Assembly (NCBI RefSeq): GCF_030409315.1
Contig: NZ_JAUFPS010000017.1
Coordinates: forward strand, 62,001-126,000
Reading direction: 5' to 3'
DNA: 64,000 nucleotides
Origin: Mucilaginibacter flavus
GTDB taxonomy: Bacteria; Bacteroidota; Bacteroidia; Sphingobacteriales; Sphingobacteriaceae
The notes under the pieces were generated by a model. It was not told the origin of the DNA. It saw only the letters and a list, made by a program, of their open reading frames with translations, and searched no databases. Below, one piece after another: positions 1 through 9,100 of the stretch. The translations under genes were made by a program, and so were the position numbers. The stretch's first letter is position 1; the number at the start of each line of letters is the position of its first letter.

Positions 1-1
1 C

Positions 2-295
2 AATGGGCAGGATTTATCATATGTAGCGATTGAAATAACTGACAAGGACGGAATAATTCAACCGAACGCGGCAAATCGTTTACATTTTAAAATTGATGGG
101 CCAGGCGTAATTGCCGGGATAGATAATGCCGATATTAAAGACTATGACCAGTACGTAGGCAACTCACGTAAAGCCTGGCACGGGCGGGCGATGGTTGTTA
201 TCAGAAGCACCCATAGCCCGGGTGAAGTTATACTTACGGTTACTTCCCCAAACCTGTCCGAAGCAACTTTGGACATCAAAACACTTAAAAATTGA
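2..295 (+). CDS. C-terminal fragment of a GH2-type glycoside hydrolase (cut by window start)
   Basis: An open frame runs from base 2 to a TGA at 293-295 and gives 97 residues without a start. The text (VAIEITDKDG, FKIDGPGVIAG, DNAD, HGRAMVVIRS) matches the C-terminal beta-sandwich of Bacteroidota GH2 beta-galactosidases, where an Ig-like domain follows the barrel. The catalytic part lies outside the window, so substrate cannot be judged. It precedes a GH42 and a GH39 gene on the same strand, so it is probably part of a polysaccharide utilisation cluster. Family assignment rests on this tail only. Confidence 0.7.
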   Translation, partial: NGQDLSYVAIEITDKDGIIQPNAANRLHFKIDGPGVIAGIDNADIKDYDQYVGNSRKAWHGRAMVVIRSTHSPGEVILTVTSPNLSEATLDIKTLKN

Positions 296-351
296 TGCTT
301 TGGGCTGTATGGTGTTTGTAAATTCTTGAGTGTGTTTTTAAATAATTAAAA

Positions 352-2460
352 ATGAAAAAAACTATTGATGACGTGACAAAATCTATACCACTAATTCTGT
401 TAACAATACTTATTTCGGTATTGAATGTGAAAGCCCAGGATGGTAATCATTTTTTTCCTGAAAAGGATCTGGTAACCACTGGTATCTACTATTACCCCGA
501 ACACTGGAACGAAACCCAGTGGGAAAGGGATATAAAAAAGATATCCACTATGGGTTTTGAGTTTGTGCACCTTGCCGAATTTGCCTGGTTTAAAATGGAG
601 CCCGAAGAAGGTCGGTTTGATTTTACCTGGCTGGACAAGGTGGTGGGGCTTTGCGCAAAGTATCACCTTAAGGTGTTGCTATGTACACCCTCGGCCACTA
701 CCCCAACATGGATGCGCATAAACTACCCGGAGACGTTTATTATGGATGGTCACTACATCCGTGCGGAGAATGGTACACGGGGATTAGAGTCGATGGTGAA
801 TGCTAAATATCGAGGCTTTGTGAAAAGAGTAGTAGGGGAGATGGCAAAACGATACGGGCAGAACAGCAATATTATGGGATGGCAAATAGATAATGAGCCT
901 GGTGCAGTTTCTGATTATAGTCCATCATCTCAGGAAGCATTCAGAGCGTGGCTGAAAAATAAATACAAAACCATTGATGCGTTAAATACGGCCTGGGGCG
1001 CCGCTTTCTGGAGCCAGTGGTTTAATAACTTTGACCAGGTAATCATCCCTAATACGAGCTTGGTAGGCTGGTGGGGTAATAACCCTCACGCCTTACTGGA
1101 TTTTAAGAGATATTCCGCAGATGCCCAGGCTGAATTTCTTGATTTGCAGGCGGGCACTTTACGTAATTACATCTCAAAGTCCCAATTTGTTACCACCAAC
1201 TATACTGCCGTTTGTACGGGTTCGGACCCTAACCGTACCACGAAACTGGATTTTGCGGCATATACGGCGTATCCAAACGGAGGTAGTGATAATATTGGAG
1301 AATCGGGTTTTCGTTTAGGTAACAGTGACGTTGTTCTTTTTGCTTCAGAATATTATAAATCCGTAGGCGGTGTGTCTGGTGTTTTGGAGATTCAGCCCGG
1401 CCCTGTTAACTGGGGAAGCTACAATCCCCTGCTTTTACCGGGTACCGTTCGCTTATGGTTGTACCACAGTTTTGCGGCGGGAGGAAAGATTGCTTGCTCA
1501 TACCGTTTTCGTCAGATCTTGTATGGTGCCGAACAATATCATGCAGGTGTGATACAAACAGATGGCGTAACGCCTTCGCAGGGTGGTAAAGACTATATGC
1601 AGTTCATGAAAGAAATAACAGAACTGCGAACGCAATTTAAGCCAGGTACAAAACTGCCGACGAAATTGGCCGCACGGTCAACTGCGCTTCTTTGGAATGT
1701 GGAAAATTACTGGAGTATTGACAGGCAAAAACAGACAGGACAGTGGAATACATGGGATTATCCGCTGAAATTTCTTAAAGCCGCGAAGTCATTGGGAGCT
1801 CCTGTTGATGTAATCCAGGAAACAACAGATCTGTCAAAGTATAAGGTGGTAATCGTTTCGGCTTACGAAATGGCTGATTCGGCACTGGTAAAAAAATGGA
1901 ATGACTATGTCATAAAAGGCGGCAACCTGGTTATTACCTGCCGCACTGCTACTAAAGATCGCAGGGGCCATTTTTGGGAAGGAGAGACTGCTTTGCCAAT
2001 TTCAAACCTGATTGGTGCCCATATAAGTCAAACAGATATGCTTTCATCATATGGTAAAGGCGATATACTGATGAATTCAAATCATTATTCATGGCATACC
2101 TGGGCGGATTTACTTGTGCCGGAAGATACCACAGGAGTGCTGGCCACCTATAATAACCAGTTCTATAAAGGAAAGGCTGCTGTTGTAAAGCATCGGATAG
2201 GAAAAGGCACTGTAACCTATATTGGTGTAGATACCGACGATTCCAAATTAGAAAAGGATGTGTTGAGACAAATTTACACAGATGCCGGTGCTAAAACGGA
2301 GGACTATCCTCCGGGGATATTTGTTTATTGGCGTGATGGTTTTTACACGGCGTTGAATTATTCTTCCGCTGATTATGTCATGAATATTCCGGGTAGCTCA
2401 AAAATTCTTGTTGGCGAAACAACGCTGAAACTCGCAGGTGTATTGGTTTGGAGTGAGTGA
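352..2460 (+). CDS. Secreted GH42 beta-galactosidase
   Basis: The 702-residue product has an N-terminal hydrophobic segment (about residues 10-28) ending VKAQD, so it is exported. The GH42 TIM barrel follows: GIYYYPEHW near 44, WQIDNEPG with the probable acid/base Glu182, and VLEIQPGPVNWG with the probable nucleophile Glu346. The segment from about 480 to 680 fits the Rossmann-like trimerisation domain of the family. Length matches GH42. It would release terminal beta-galactose (or a related sugar) in the periplasm or at the surface. It lies 56 bp after a GH2 fragment and before a GH39 gene, which suggests joint use against a plant or algal glycan. The exact substrate is not readable from the sequence. 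Confidence 0.88.
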   Translation: MKKTIDDVTKSIPLILLTILISVLNVKAQDGNHFFPEKDLVTTGIYYYPEHWNETQWERDIKKISTMGFEFVHLAEFAWFKMEPEEGRFDFTWLDKVVGLCAKYHLKVLLCTPSATTPTWMRINYPETFIMDGHYIRAENGTRGLESMVNAKYRGFVKRVVGEMAKRYGQNSNIMGWQIDNEPGAVSDYSPSSQEAFRAWLKNKYKTIDALNTAWGAAFWSQWFNNFDQVIIPNTSLVGWWGNNPHALLDFKRYSADAQAEFLDLQAGTLRNYISKSQFVTTNYTAVCTGSDPNRTTKLDFAAYTAYPNGGSDNIGESGFRLGNSDVVLFASEYYKSVGGVSGVLEIQPGPVNWGSYNPLLLPGTVRLWLYHSFAAGGKIACSYRFRQILYGAEQYHAGVIQTDGVTPSQGGKDYMQFMKEITELRTQFKPGTKLPTKLAARSTALLWNVENYWSIDRQKQTGQWNTWDYPLKFLKAAKSLGAPVDVIQETTDLSKYKVVIVSAYEMADSALVKKWNDYVIKGGNLVITCRTATKDRRGHFWEGETALPISNLIGAHISQTDMLSSYGKGDILMNSNHYSWHTWADLLVPEDTTGVLATYNNQFYKGKAAVVKHRIGKGTVTYIGVDTDDSKLEKDVLRQIYTDAGAKTEDYPPGIFVYWRDGFYTALNYSSADYVMNIPGSSKILVGETTLKLAGVLVWSE

Positions 2461-2640
2461 TTAATGATATTAAAAAGAAAACCCTCTTAGTATTGAAAAG
2501 CAGGATAGTTTGGGAAGACTATCGGCCATACATAAGTATTAATAAGAGAGTTGAAAATTAGTTGCCAATAATTTTCCTGTACCAGACTTGTTAACCTGCA
2601 ACCAGAGTTATTGGCGCGTATGAAAAAGAAACTAACCTAT

Positions 2641-4230
2641 ATGAAAAAGAAAATATTACCAATTGTTTTGGGCTGCCTGCTTGTTAGTAATGTTTTTGCT
2701 CAAAGTAACAATTTAAACAAAAACGCCAAATCCGAACGAGTAATTACCCTTGACTTCAATAAAGAAAAAGGAAGTTTTAATACATCGTTTAAGGTATGCG
2801 TAGGCGCTGGTCGTGCCAATGAGGGATTGAGGGCCGATTGGCAGCAGCAACTGGCCACGCTAAGGAAGGAGTGTGGTTTTAAATATATCAGGATGCACGG
2901 CTTACTGACTGATGATATGGCTGTTTATAAGGAGGACGGAAATGGAAATCCACAATATAATTACCAATATGTAGACGCTTTGTATGACTATATCCTGAGT
3001 ATAGGTATGAAGCCCTTTGTTGAATTGGGATTTATGCCGGGGGCGTTGGCAAGCGGCAGTAAAACAATTTTTTGGTGGAGAGGGAATGTAACACCGCCTA
3101 AAGATTATAAAAAATGGGAAGGTTTAATCCGTACCCTAACTCAGCATTTTACCGAACGATACGGAACTGATGAGGTTAAAACATGGTATTTTGAAGTTTG
3201 GAATGAGCCCAACCTGAAAGATGGCTTCTGGACAGGTTCGCAGAACGACTATTTTAAGCTATATCAATACAGCGCGCAGGCAATAAAAAGTGTAAACCAG
3301 GCTTATAAAGTTGGCGGCCCCGCCACAGCAGGGGCGGCGTGGGTACCCGAAATGATAGATTTTTGCAGTAAGAATTCTGTCCCCATTGATTTTATCAGCA
3401 CGCACGCTTATGGCGTAAAACAGGGTTTTTTGGATGAATATGGAGCAACAGGTACTGTGCTCGACAAAAACAAGGAGAGCATTAGCGGCGACGTTTGGAA
3501 TTCACGCAGGCAAATTCAAAATTCAGCGCTTCCCAAACTGGAGTTGCATTATACAGAATGGAGTTCATCTTATACACCTGCCGACCCGTTCCATGATAGT
3601 TATCATGGAGCCGCATACATACTTGAAAAGTTAAAACAAATAGGGTCGGCGGCAAATTCCATGTCGTATTGGACGTTTACTGATATTTTTGAAGAAGCAG
3701 GACCAAGATTTACCCCGTTTCATGGAGGCTTCGGTTTGCTGAATACGCAGGGGATCAAGAAACCGGCGTTCTTCGCCTATTCTTTTTTAAACAAATTAGG
3801 CGAAACCGAAATAGCCAACCAGGATAATTCTTCATGGGCCTGCAAAAATAAAAAAGGTGATATTCAGGTTTTGGTATGGGATTATACTTACACCCTGCCA
3901 GATTCTGTTAATAACCAATCGTACTATATCCGGGATCTGCCTGCTAAAGCAAAAGGACAGGTTGAGTTGGCTATAACTGGTATGTCCAAAGGGAAATATA
4001 GGATGGAAGTTTATCAAACGGGTTACAGGGTAAATGATCCTTATACTACCTATCTATCCTTTCATAAACCCGACCAATTGAGCAAAACTCAGGTCGATTT
4101 GCTCAAGAAGCAGAATAACGGTAGCCCCGTTTTGACGGAGAACATCATCATCGGTAGCTCCGGGGTATTTTCAAAGAAGCTTGCGATCAGAGAGAATGAC
4201 GTTTTTTTTATCAATATGATCAAGCTTTAA
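2641..4230 (+). CDS. Secreted GH39 beta-xylosidase-like glycoside hydrolase
   Basis: From the ATG at 2641 the protein is 529 residues with a clean signal peptide (MKKKILPIVLGCLL..., cleavage after VFA). In-frame TTG 2611 and ATG 2620 also exist, but they put extra charged residues before the signal peptide. GH39 signatures are present: YFEVWNEPNLKDGFW with acid/base Glu189, and LELHYTEWSSSY with nucleophile Glu306 (numbered from 2641). GH39 enzymes are retaining beta-xylosidases or related glycosidases. The barrel is followed by a beta-rich C-terminal part, as is usual. It follows the GH42 gene on the same strand with a 180-bp spacer, so it may have its own promoter. Confidence 0.85.
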   Translation: MKKKILPIVLGCLLVSNVFAQSNNLNKNAKSERVITLDFNKEKGSFNTSFKVCVGAGRANEGLRADWQQQLATLRKECGFKYIRMHGLLTDDMAVYKEDGNGNPQYNYQYVDALYDYILSIGMKPFVELGFMPGALASGSKTIFWWRGNVTPPKDYKKWEGLIRTLTQHFTERYGTDEVKTWYFEVWNEPNLKDGFWTGSQNDYFKLYQYSAQAIKSVNQAYKVGGPATAGAAWVPEMIDFCSKNSVPIDFISTHAYGVKQGFLDEYGATGTVLDKNKESISGDVWNSRRQIQNSALPKLELHYTEWSSSYTPADPFHDSYHGAAYILEKLKQIGSAANSMSYWTFTDIFEEAGPRFTPFHGGFGLLNTQGIKKPAFFAYSFLNKLGETEIANQDNSSWACKNKKGDIQVLVWDYTYTLPDSVNNQSYYIRDLPAKAKGQVELAITGMSKGKYRMEVYQTGYRVNDPYTTYLSFHKPDQLSKTQVDLLKKQNNGSPVLTENIIIGSSGVFSKKLAIRENDVFFINMIKL

Positions 4231-4349
4231 TGGCTGCTAATAGCAAGGCTGGCATTAACTGCTGGTCTTGTAGATGCTTATCAGAAAACGCCCAGGTGCA
4301 AAAAAACTCATTGCGCGATTTTTATGCGGCTAAAAAGGGATTTGAATAA
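4230..4349 (+). CDS. Possible 39-residue ORF overlapping the GH39 stop
   Basis: An ATG overlaps the last base of the GH39 stop codon (TAATG) and opens a 39-codon frame ending in two stops. The peptide has three closely spaced cysteines (CWSCRC) and ends FYAAKKGFE. The TAATG arrangement is typical of translational coupling, but the frame is short and unrecognised. It may be chance, or the worn-down tail of a lost gene. The rest of the spacer up to the tRNA at 4420 shows nothing further. Confidence 0.2.
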   Translation: MAANSKAGINCWSCRCLSENAQVQKNSLRDFYAAKKGFE

Positions 4350-4419
4350 TAACCTTGGTGTTTGTGTGAGAAAAATAAAGCCACTTGAGATAATAAATCG
4401 TAAGTGGCTGATTGAAGTG

Positions 4420-4492
4420 TGACCTGGGAGAGGCTCGAACTCTCGACCCACTGATTAAGAGTCAGTTGCTCTACCGGCTGAGCTACCAAGTC
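4420..4492 (-). tRNA. tRNA-Lys (anticodon CTT)
   Basis: On the minus strand the 73-nt gene folds as a cloverleaf. The acceptor arm GACTTGG pairs with CCAGGTC (one G-T pair), the D arm contains AGCTCAGCCGGTAGAGC, and the anticodon stem ACTGA/TCAGT closes loop CTCTTAA with CTT at 34-36. The T arm is GAGAG-TTCGAGC-CTCTC. CCA is not encoded. The first 39 nt of the tRNA are duplicated at 20555-20593, so the present 5' half and upstream promoter come from the integrated element. A -7-like motif (TTTCTTTG on the minus strand, 4524-4531) about 30 nt upstream could drive it. Confidence 0.95.
4454..4492. repeat. Left attachment site: 39-bp direct repeat in tRNA-Lys
   Basis: These 39 bases are identical to 20555-20593. 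They cover the acceptor 5' strand, D arm and anticodon arm as far as the loop of tRNA-Lys. The sequences outside differ on both sides, which marks the limits of the attachment core. This copy sits in the intact tRNA; the other is followed by non-tRNA DNA. Confidence 0.9.
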
Positions 4493-4610
4493 GTTTTAAA
4501 CACGGGCTGGTTTAAATAGGGTACAAAGAAACGCTTTTTTAGCTATAAACGAAGCGTTTTGAGTAAAAATAATTCAGTTAATAAAATTACACAAAGCGAG
4601 GATTTTTACA

Positions 4611-4689
4611 TGCGTCAGGGTTAAGTGCGTCACTAAGTGCGTCAGTTAAGCCATTTTTATGTTTAAATCGAGTGTGAGTGAGTGCGTCA
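4611..4689 (+). promoter_or_regulatory. Cluster of four TGCGTCA repeats: probable integrase arm sites, left
   Basis: TGCGTCA occurs in direct orientation at 4611-4617, 4626-4632, 4638-4644 and 4683-4689. The middle pair is spaced 12 bp start to start. The same heptamer occurs twice at the other end of the element (20396 and 20408), also 12 bp apart. Direct heptamer repeats flanking the core on both sides are the usual form of arm-type sites for tyrosine recombinases. The fourth copy lies inside the first codons of the integrase gene, so binding could also control its expression. Confidence 0.65.
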
Positions 4690-5846
4690 GTAACTTTAAT
4701 ACTGAACCAAAAATCGTTACCAGCAGAAGCCTAAAAAATAGGTCTTATATTATGTACTATTCAGATGGCGTACGGTATCGTTTATATAGTGGTACTAATC
4801 TTAATATTCCAATTTACCCCAATAAAGCGATAAGTGTAGCAGAAAGAAACAAGCTATTAGGTAAACTTTTATTTGAGGTTAATAAAGCTTTCGAAACCGG
4901 GTATGCCCCGCAAGTAGTCACTGAGGTTGAACCTATAAAAGTTCAAAAAGTTATCGTCAAAACCACTGAACAAGCTTTTCGGGATGTTGAGTATGCAAAA
5001 ATGACAAGTCCGTTAAGCTATGATTATAAGAAAGAACTTAAACGGTTGGTTGACGATTTCCTGAAATTCTTAACTAACGATGAAAAAGCAGACGATATAA
5101 AAAACCTCGAACAACAAAGGGTCGAAGATTTTTTGAACCAACATAAAGCAACCAGTACTTACTACATGGGGCGGCGAAGAATGTTAAGCGTTTTCTTTGC
5201 TGAGTTCATCAGGAAAAAGCTCATAACCGATAATTTGAGTAAGAACGCACCACGGTTAAAGACTAAGGCTGCATTACATAAGATTTATACAAAAGAACAA
5301 CTAACCACAATCCTACAATTTCTAAAAACTAACAATGAAGATTTATATATCTGTTGTTTATTAGCTTACTGTTGCATGTTACGACCGCATCAAGAAATAA
5401 GGCTATTAAAAAGAAAACATTTCAACGATAGTTTTTCATTAATATCATTATCAGGAGCCGAGAATAAAAGCGGACGGGTACGGGTTGTATCAATACCCGA
5501 ATACTTACAACCGCTAATAAAACAAAGGCTATCAACGGTACACGAACCTGAAATTAACTTGTTTACGCTAACCCAAACAACATACAATGATTATTACTTT
5601 AACTTAATTTGGTCAAGGTTAAAACCTGCAATGTATAGTAAAGGAATACTTCAAAAAGACCAAACCATATATTCATTCCGCCATACCGCTGCCGTTGATG
5701 TGTATAACAGGACGAAAGACATTCACATCATTCAACAACTTATGGGGCATTCTACCATGATAGTGACGTTGAATTATCTGAGGGGCTTAGGGGAGTTAAA
5801 TAGCCAGCAATTGAAAGACGCATTACCTGTTTTGGAATTTATATAG
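4659..5846 (+). CDS. Tyrosine recombinase / integrase of the tRNA-Lys element
   Basis: The 395-residue protein has an N-terminal arm-DNA-binding region (MYYSDGVRYRLYSG), a SAM-like core-binding domain at about 100-200 and a C-terminal catalytic domain. Catalytic residues visible are Arg242 (MLRPHQEIRLL), Arg341 in YSFRHT, His364 in LMGHST and the nucleophile Tyr373 in LNYLRG. The His of the usual HxxR box is replaced (YSFR), which is common in Bacteroidota integrases. It would catalyse site-specific integration and excision at the tRNA-Lys core. Its position beside the left attachment site and the TGCGTCA repeats supports this. No excisionase gene is adjacent. Confidence 0.93.
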   Translation: MFKSSVSECVSNFNTEPKIVTSRSLKNRSYIMYYSDGVRYRLYSGTNLNIPIYPNKAISVAERNKLLGKLLFEVNKAFETGYAPQVVTEVEPIKVQKVIVKTTEQAFRDVEYAKMTSPLSYDYKKELKRLVDDFLKFLTNDEKADDIKNLEQQRVEDFLNQHKATSTYYMGRRRMLSVFFAEFIRKKLITDNLSKNAPRLKTKAALHKIYTKEQLTTILQFLKTNNEDLYICCLLAYCCMLRPHQEIRLLKRKHFNDSFSLISLSGAENKSGRVRVVSIPEYLQPLIKQRLSTVHEPEINLFTLTQTTYNDYYFNLIWSRLKPAMYSKGILQKDQTIYSFRHTAAVDVYNRTKDIHIIQQLMGHSTMIVTLNYLRGLGELNSQQLKDALPVLEFI

Positions 5847-6186
5847 TTCAATTTTAGAGGACGGGATGGTGAGTAGCGTGCGCATGGGTAGTATCCCCTT
5901 TACCCCACCCACCCTTTAACGCCCCCATCCCCGGTGGGACTTGCTCCGAGAATCGCAATGTAATTTTTTGATGGAAATGAAAGACCTTTTAAAATCACGA
6001 CCAGTTGATTAAATTATAAAGTTTTCTTCAAATTTTTTTTTGCAAAAAATCCATCCCATTAATTAGCGTTGTGTTATGATTTTCTCTGACTAAAAAATTT
6101 CTAATAAATTCCACCAATTAAAATAACTTAGCTTACTTGGACTATTCAGAACAGAACCGTCAATTTTATTATTTAACGAACTGAAA
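5847..6186. other. 340-bp spacer without a recognised gene
   Basis: Between the integrase and the restriction enzyme there is a C-rich patch (about 5890-5935) and then a very AT-rich stretch before the ATG at 6187. No ORF, RNA or convincing promoter pair was recognised. The promoter of the restriction enzyme must lie in the AT-rich half. Confidence 0.4.
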
Positions 6187-9100
6187 ATGAGCTTTAACAA
6201 AATACTTGACAAATACAGGAAAATATCATTTTCAGAACGGGATAAGGGTAATAGGTTTGAAAGGTTGATGCAAGCATACCTCCAAACCGACCCTAAGTAT
6301 TCTTACTTATTCAAAAAAGTTTGGTTATGGAACGAATTTCCGGGTAAACGAGACTTGGGTAGCGGCGATACGGGAATTGATTTAGTTTCGATGACTAATG
6401 ACGGTGATTATTGGGCTATACAATGTAAATGTCATCAAGAAAGTTCGATAATTGATAAACCCGCAGTTGATTCATTTCTTTCAACTTCAAGCCGTAAATT
6501 CAAAGACGAGAACTTAAAAACTACCGGCTTCGCTCATAGACTTTGGATTTCAACGACTAACCATTGGGGCGCAAATGCCACCGAAGCAATAAAAAATCAA
6601 CACCCTCCGGTTACGAGAATTAACTTATCTGATTTACAAGATGCTCCGGTTGACTGGACAAAATTAGAAGAGGGCGTGCATGGTGAGGGTTCACGTTTGG
6701 CAAAGCACCCTATCAAGGGACATCAAAAAGAAGCATTACAAAAAACAAACCTGCACTTCACAGCAAATGACAGAGGTAAACTAATTATGGCTTGCGGTAC
6801 TGGCAAAACGTTTACGTCCCTGCGAATTGCTGAGAATGAGACCAAAGGTAAAGGGCTGGTATTGTTTTTAGTGCCTTCTATTGCTTTGGTTGGGCAAACC
6901 CTAAGAGAATGGTCAGCACATGCAATGGAGCCTATTAACGCTGTCTGTATATGTTCCGACCCGGAAATAAGTCGAAAAAAAACACAGCATGATGATAGCG
7001 ATGGTTTTAGTGTGGTTGATTTAGCTTTGCCAGCCTCGACTAACGTAAATGAAATTATTCATCAATTTAATCAAATAAAGGTTGGTGGTAGCAAAGGGCT
7101 GACGGTCGTTTTCTCTACTTACCAGTCAATAGAAGTTATATCAAAGGCACAAAAAGAACTAACGAAATTAAGTAATGGCTTTGATGAATTTGATTTAATT
7201 ATTTGCGATGAAGCACACCGTACTACCGGAGTATCATTAGCCGGGGAGGATGAATCAGCATTTACCAAAGTCCATGACAATACTTTTATAAAGGCAAAGA
7301 AGCGGCTTTACATGACCGCTACGCCACGTTTATACAGCGACGATACTAAGAGCAAGGCAGCACAAGCCGAGGCGGTTTTATGCTCTATGGACGATGTAAA
7401 ATTATATGGCGACGAAATTTATAGAATCGGTTTTGGGGAAGCGGTTGAAAGGGATTTACTTACCGATTATAAGGTTTTAATTTTGACCCTTAGTGATAAA
7501 GATGTTCCGCCAGCTATACAAAAAATGATAGCCGGGTATGAAAGTGAGATAAACACCGACGATGCTTCCAAGCTAATTGGTTGTATCAACGCTTTATCTA
7601 AGCAAATTTTAGGGGATGAAGGTATTATAAAAGACACTGACCCTAACCCAATGCGTAGGGCTGTAGCGTTTTGCCAAAGCATAGCCGCCTCAAAAAAGAT
7701 TACGGAAACATTTAACTCTACAACCGAAGTTTATACAAGTTCTCTACCCACCGAAAAGAGAGAGCAAATGGTTTCGGTATCATCTGAGCATATTGACGGA
7801 ACAATGTCGGCTCCTAAACGGGATGAATTACTTAGTTGGTTAAAGGCTGATACAGAAAATAATGAGTGTAGAATACTGACAAACGTACGCTGCCTAAGCG
7901 AAGGGGTTGATGTACCTTCATTAGATGCGGTAATGTTCCTTTCGGCGAGAAATTCACAGGTGGATGTAGTGCAATCCGTAGGGCGGGTTATGCGCAGGGC
8001 ACCCGGAAAAAAGTATGGTTACATTATAATACCGGTTGTTGTTCCGTCCGATATAGAAGCCGACAGGGCACTGGATGATAACGAACGTTACAAAGTAGTC
8101 TGGACTGTTTTGAATGCTTTACGTGCCCACGACGACCGCTTTAACGCCACAGTAAATAAGCTCGAACTAAACAAAAAGCGACCGGAACAGATTTTAGTTG
8201 CCAAACCGGAATATTCATTTGATAATGAAGGTACACCCATGTTAGCTGAACCGGAAGAAACGTACAGCAACGGGACTACCAATAATAATGATACTCGCAA
8301 TCAGTTGGCTATACAATTTGAGCAATTACAAAATGTTGTATTTGCTCGTATGGTGCAGAAAGTTGGTGACCGCAGATATTGGGAGCAGTGGGCAAAAAAT
8401 GTAGCCGAGATTGCTGAACGCCAAGCGGAGCGTATTAACCGCTTAATTAATGAAGATATTACGCATAAGAAAGCGTTTGCTGACTTTTTAAGTGGGTTAC
8501 AAAAAAATATTAATCCAAGTATTTCTCAACAAGAGGCAGTTGAAATGCTTTCGCAGCACATAATAACTAAACCTGTATTTGAGGCTTTGTTTGAAGGATA
8601 TTCTTTTGTTAAGAACAATCCAATTTCAGTTTCCATGCAAACAATGTTGGATTTGCTGGAAGCTCAAAATGTTGAGAAAGACACTGAAACGCTACAGAAA
8701 TTTTATGATTCGGTTAAAATGCGTGCGTCTGGCATTGATAATTCCGAAGGTAAACAACGTATAATAATCGAATTGTACGATAAATTTTTCAAATCAGCAT
8801 TTCCTAAAATGGTGGAGAAATTAGGAATTGTTTACACCCCCGTGGAAGTAGTGGATTTTATCATTCACTCAGTAAACGATGTATTAAAGAACGAGTTTAA
8901 CAGAAAAATTAGTGATGAAAACATCCACGTGCTTGACCCTTTTACAGGTACAGGAACCTTTATAACTCGTCTATTACAAAGTGGATTAATTGCAACGGAG
9001 GATTTAAAACGTAAGTATCAACATGAGATACATGCTAATGAAATAGTTTTGTTGGCATATTATATTGCAGCAGTAAACATTGAAAATGCATTTCATGACG

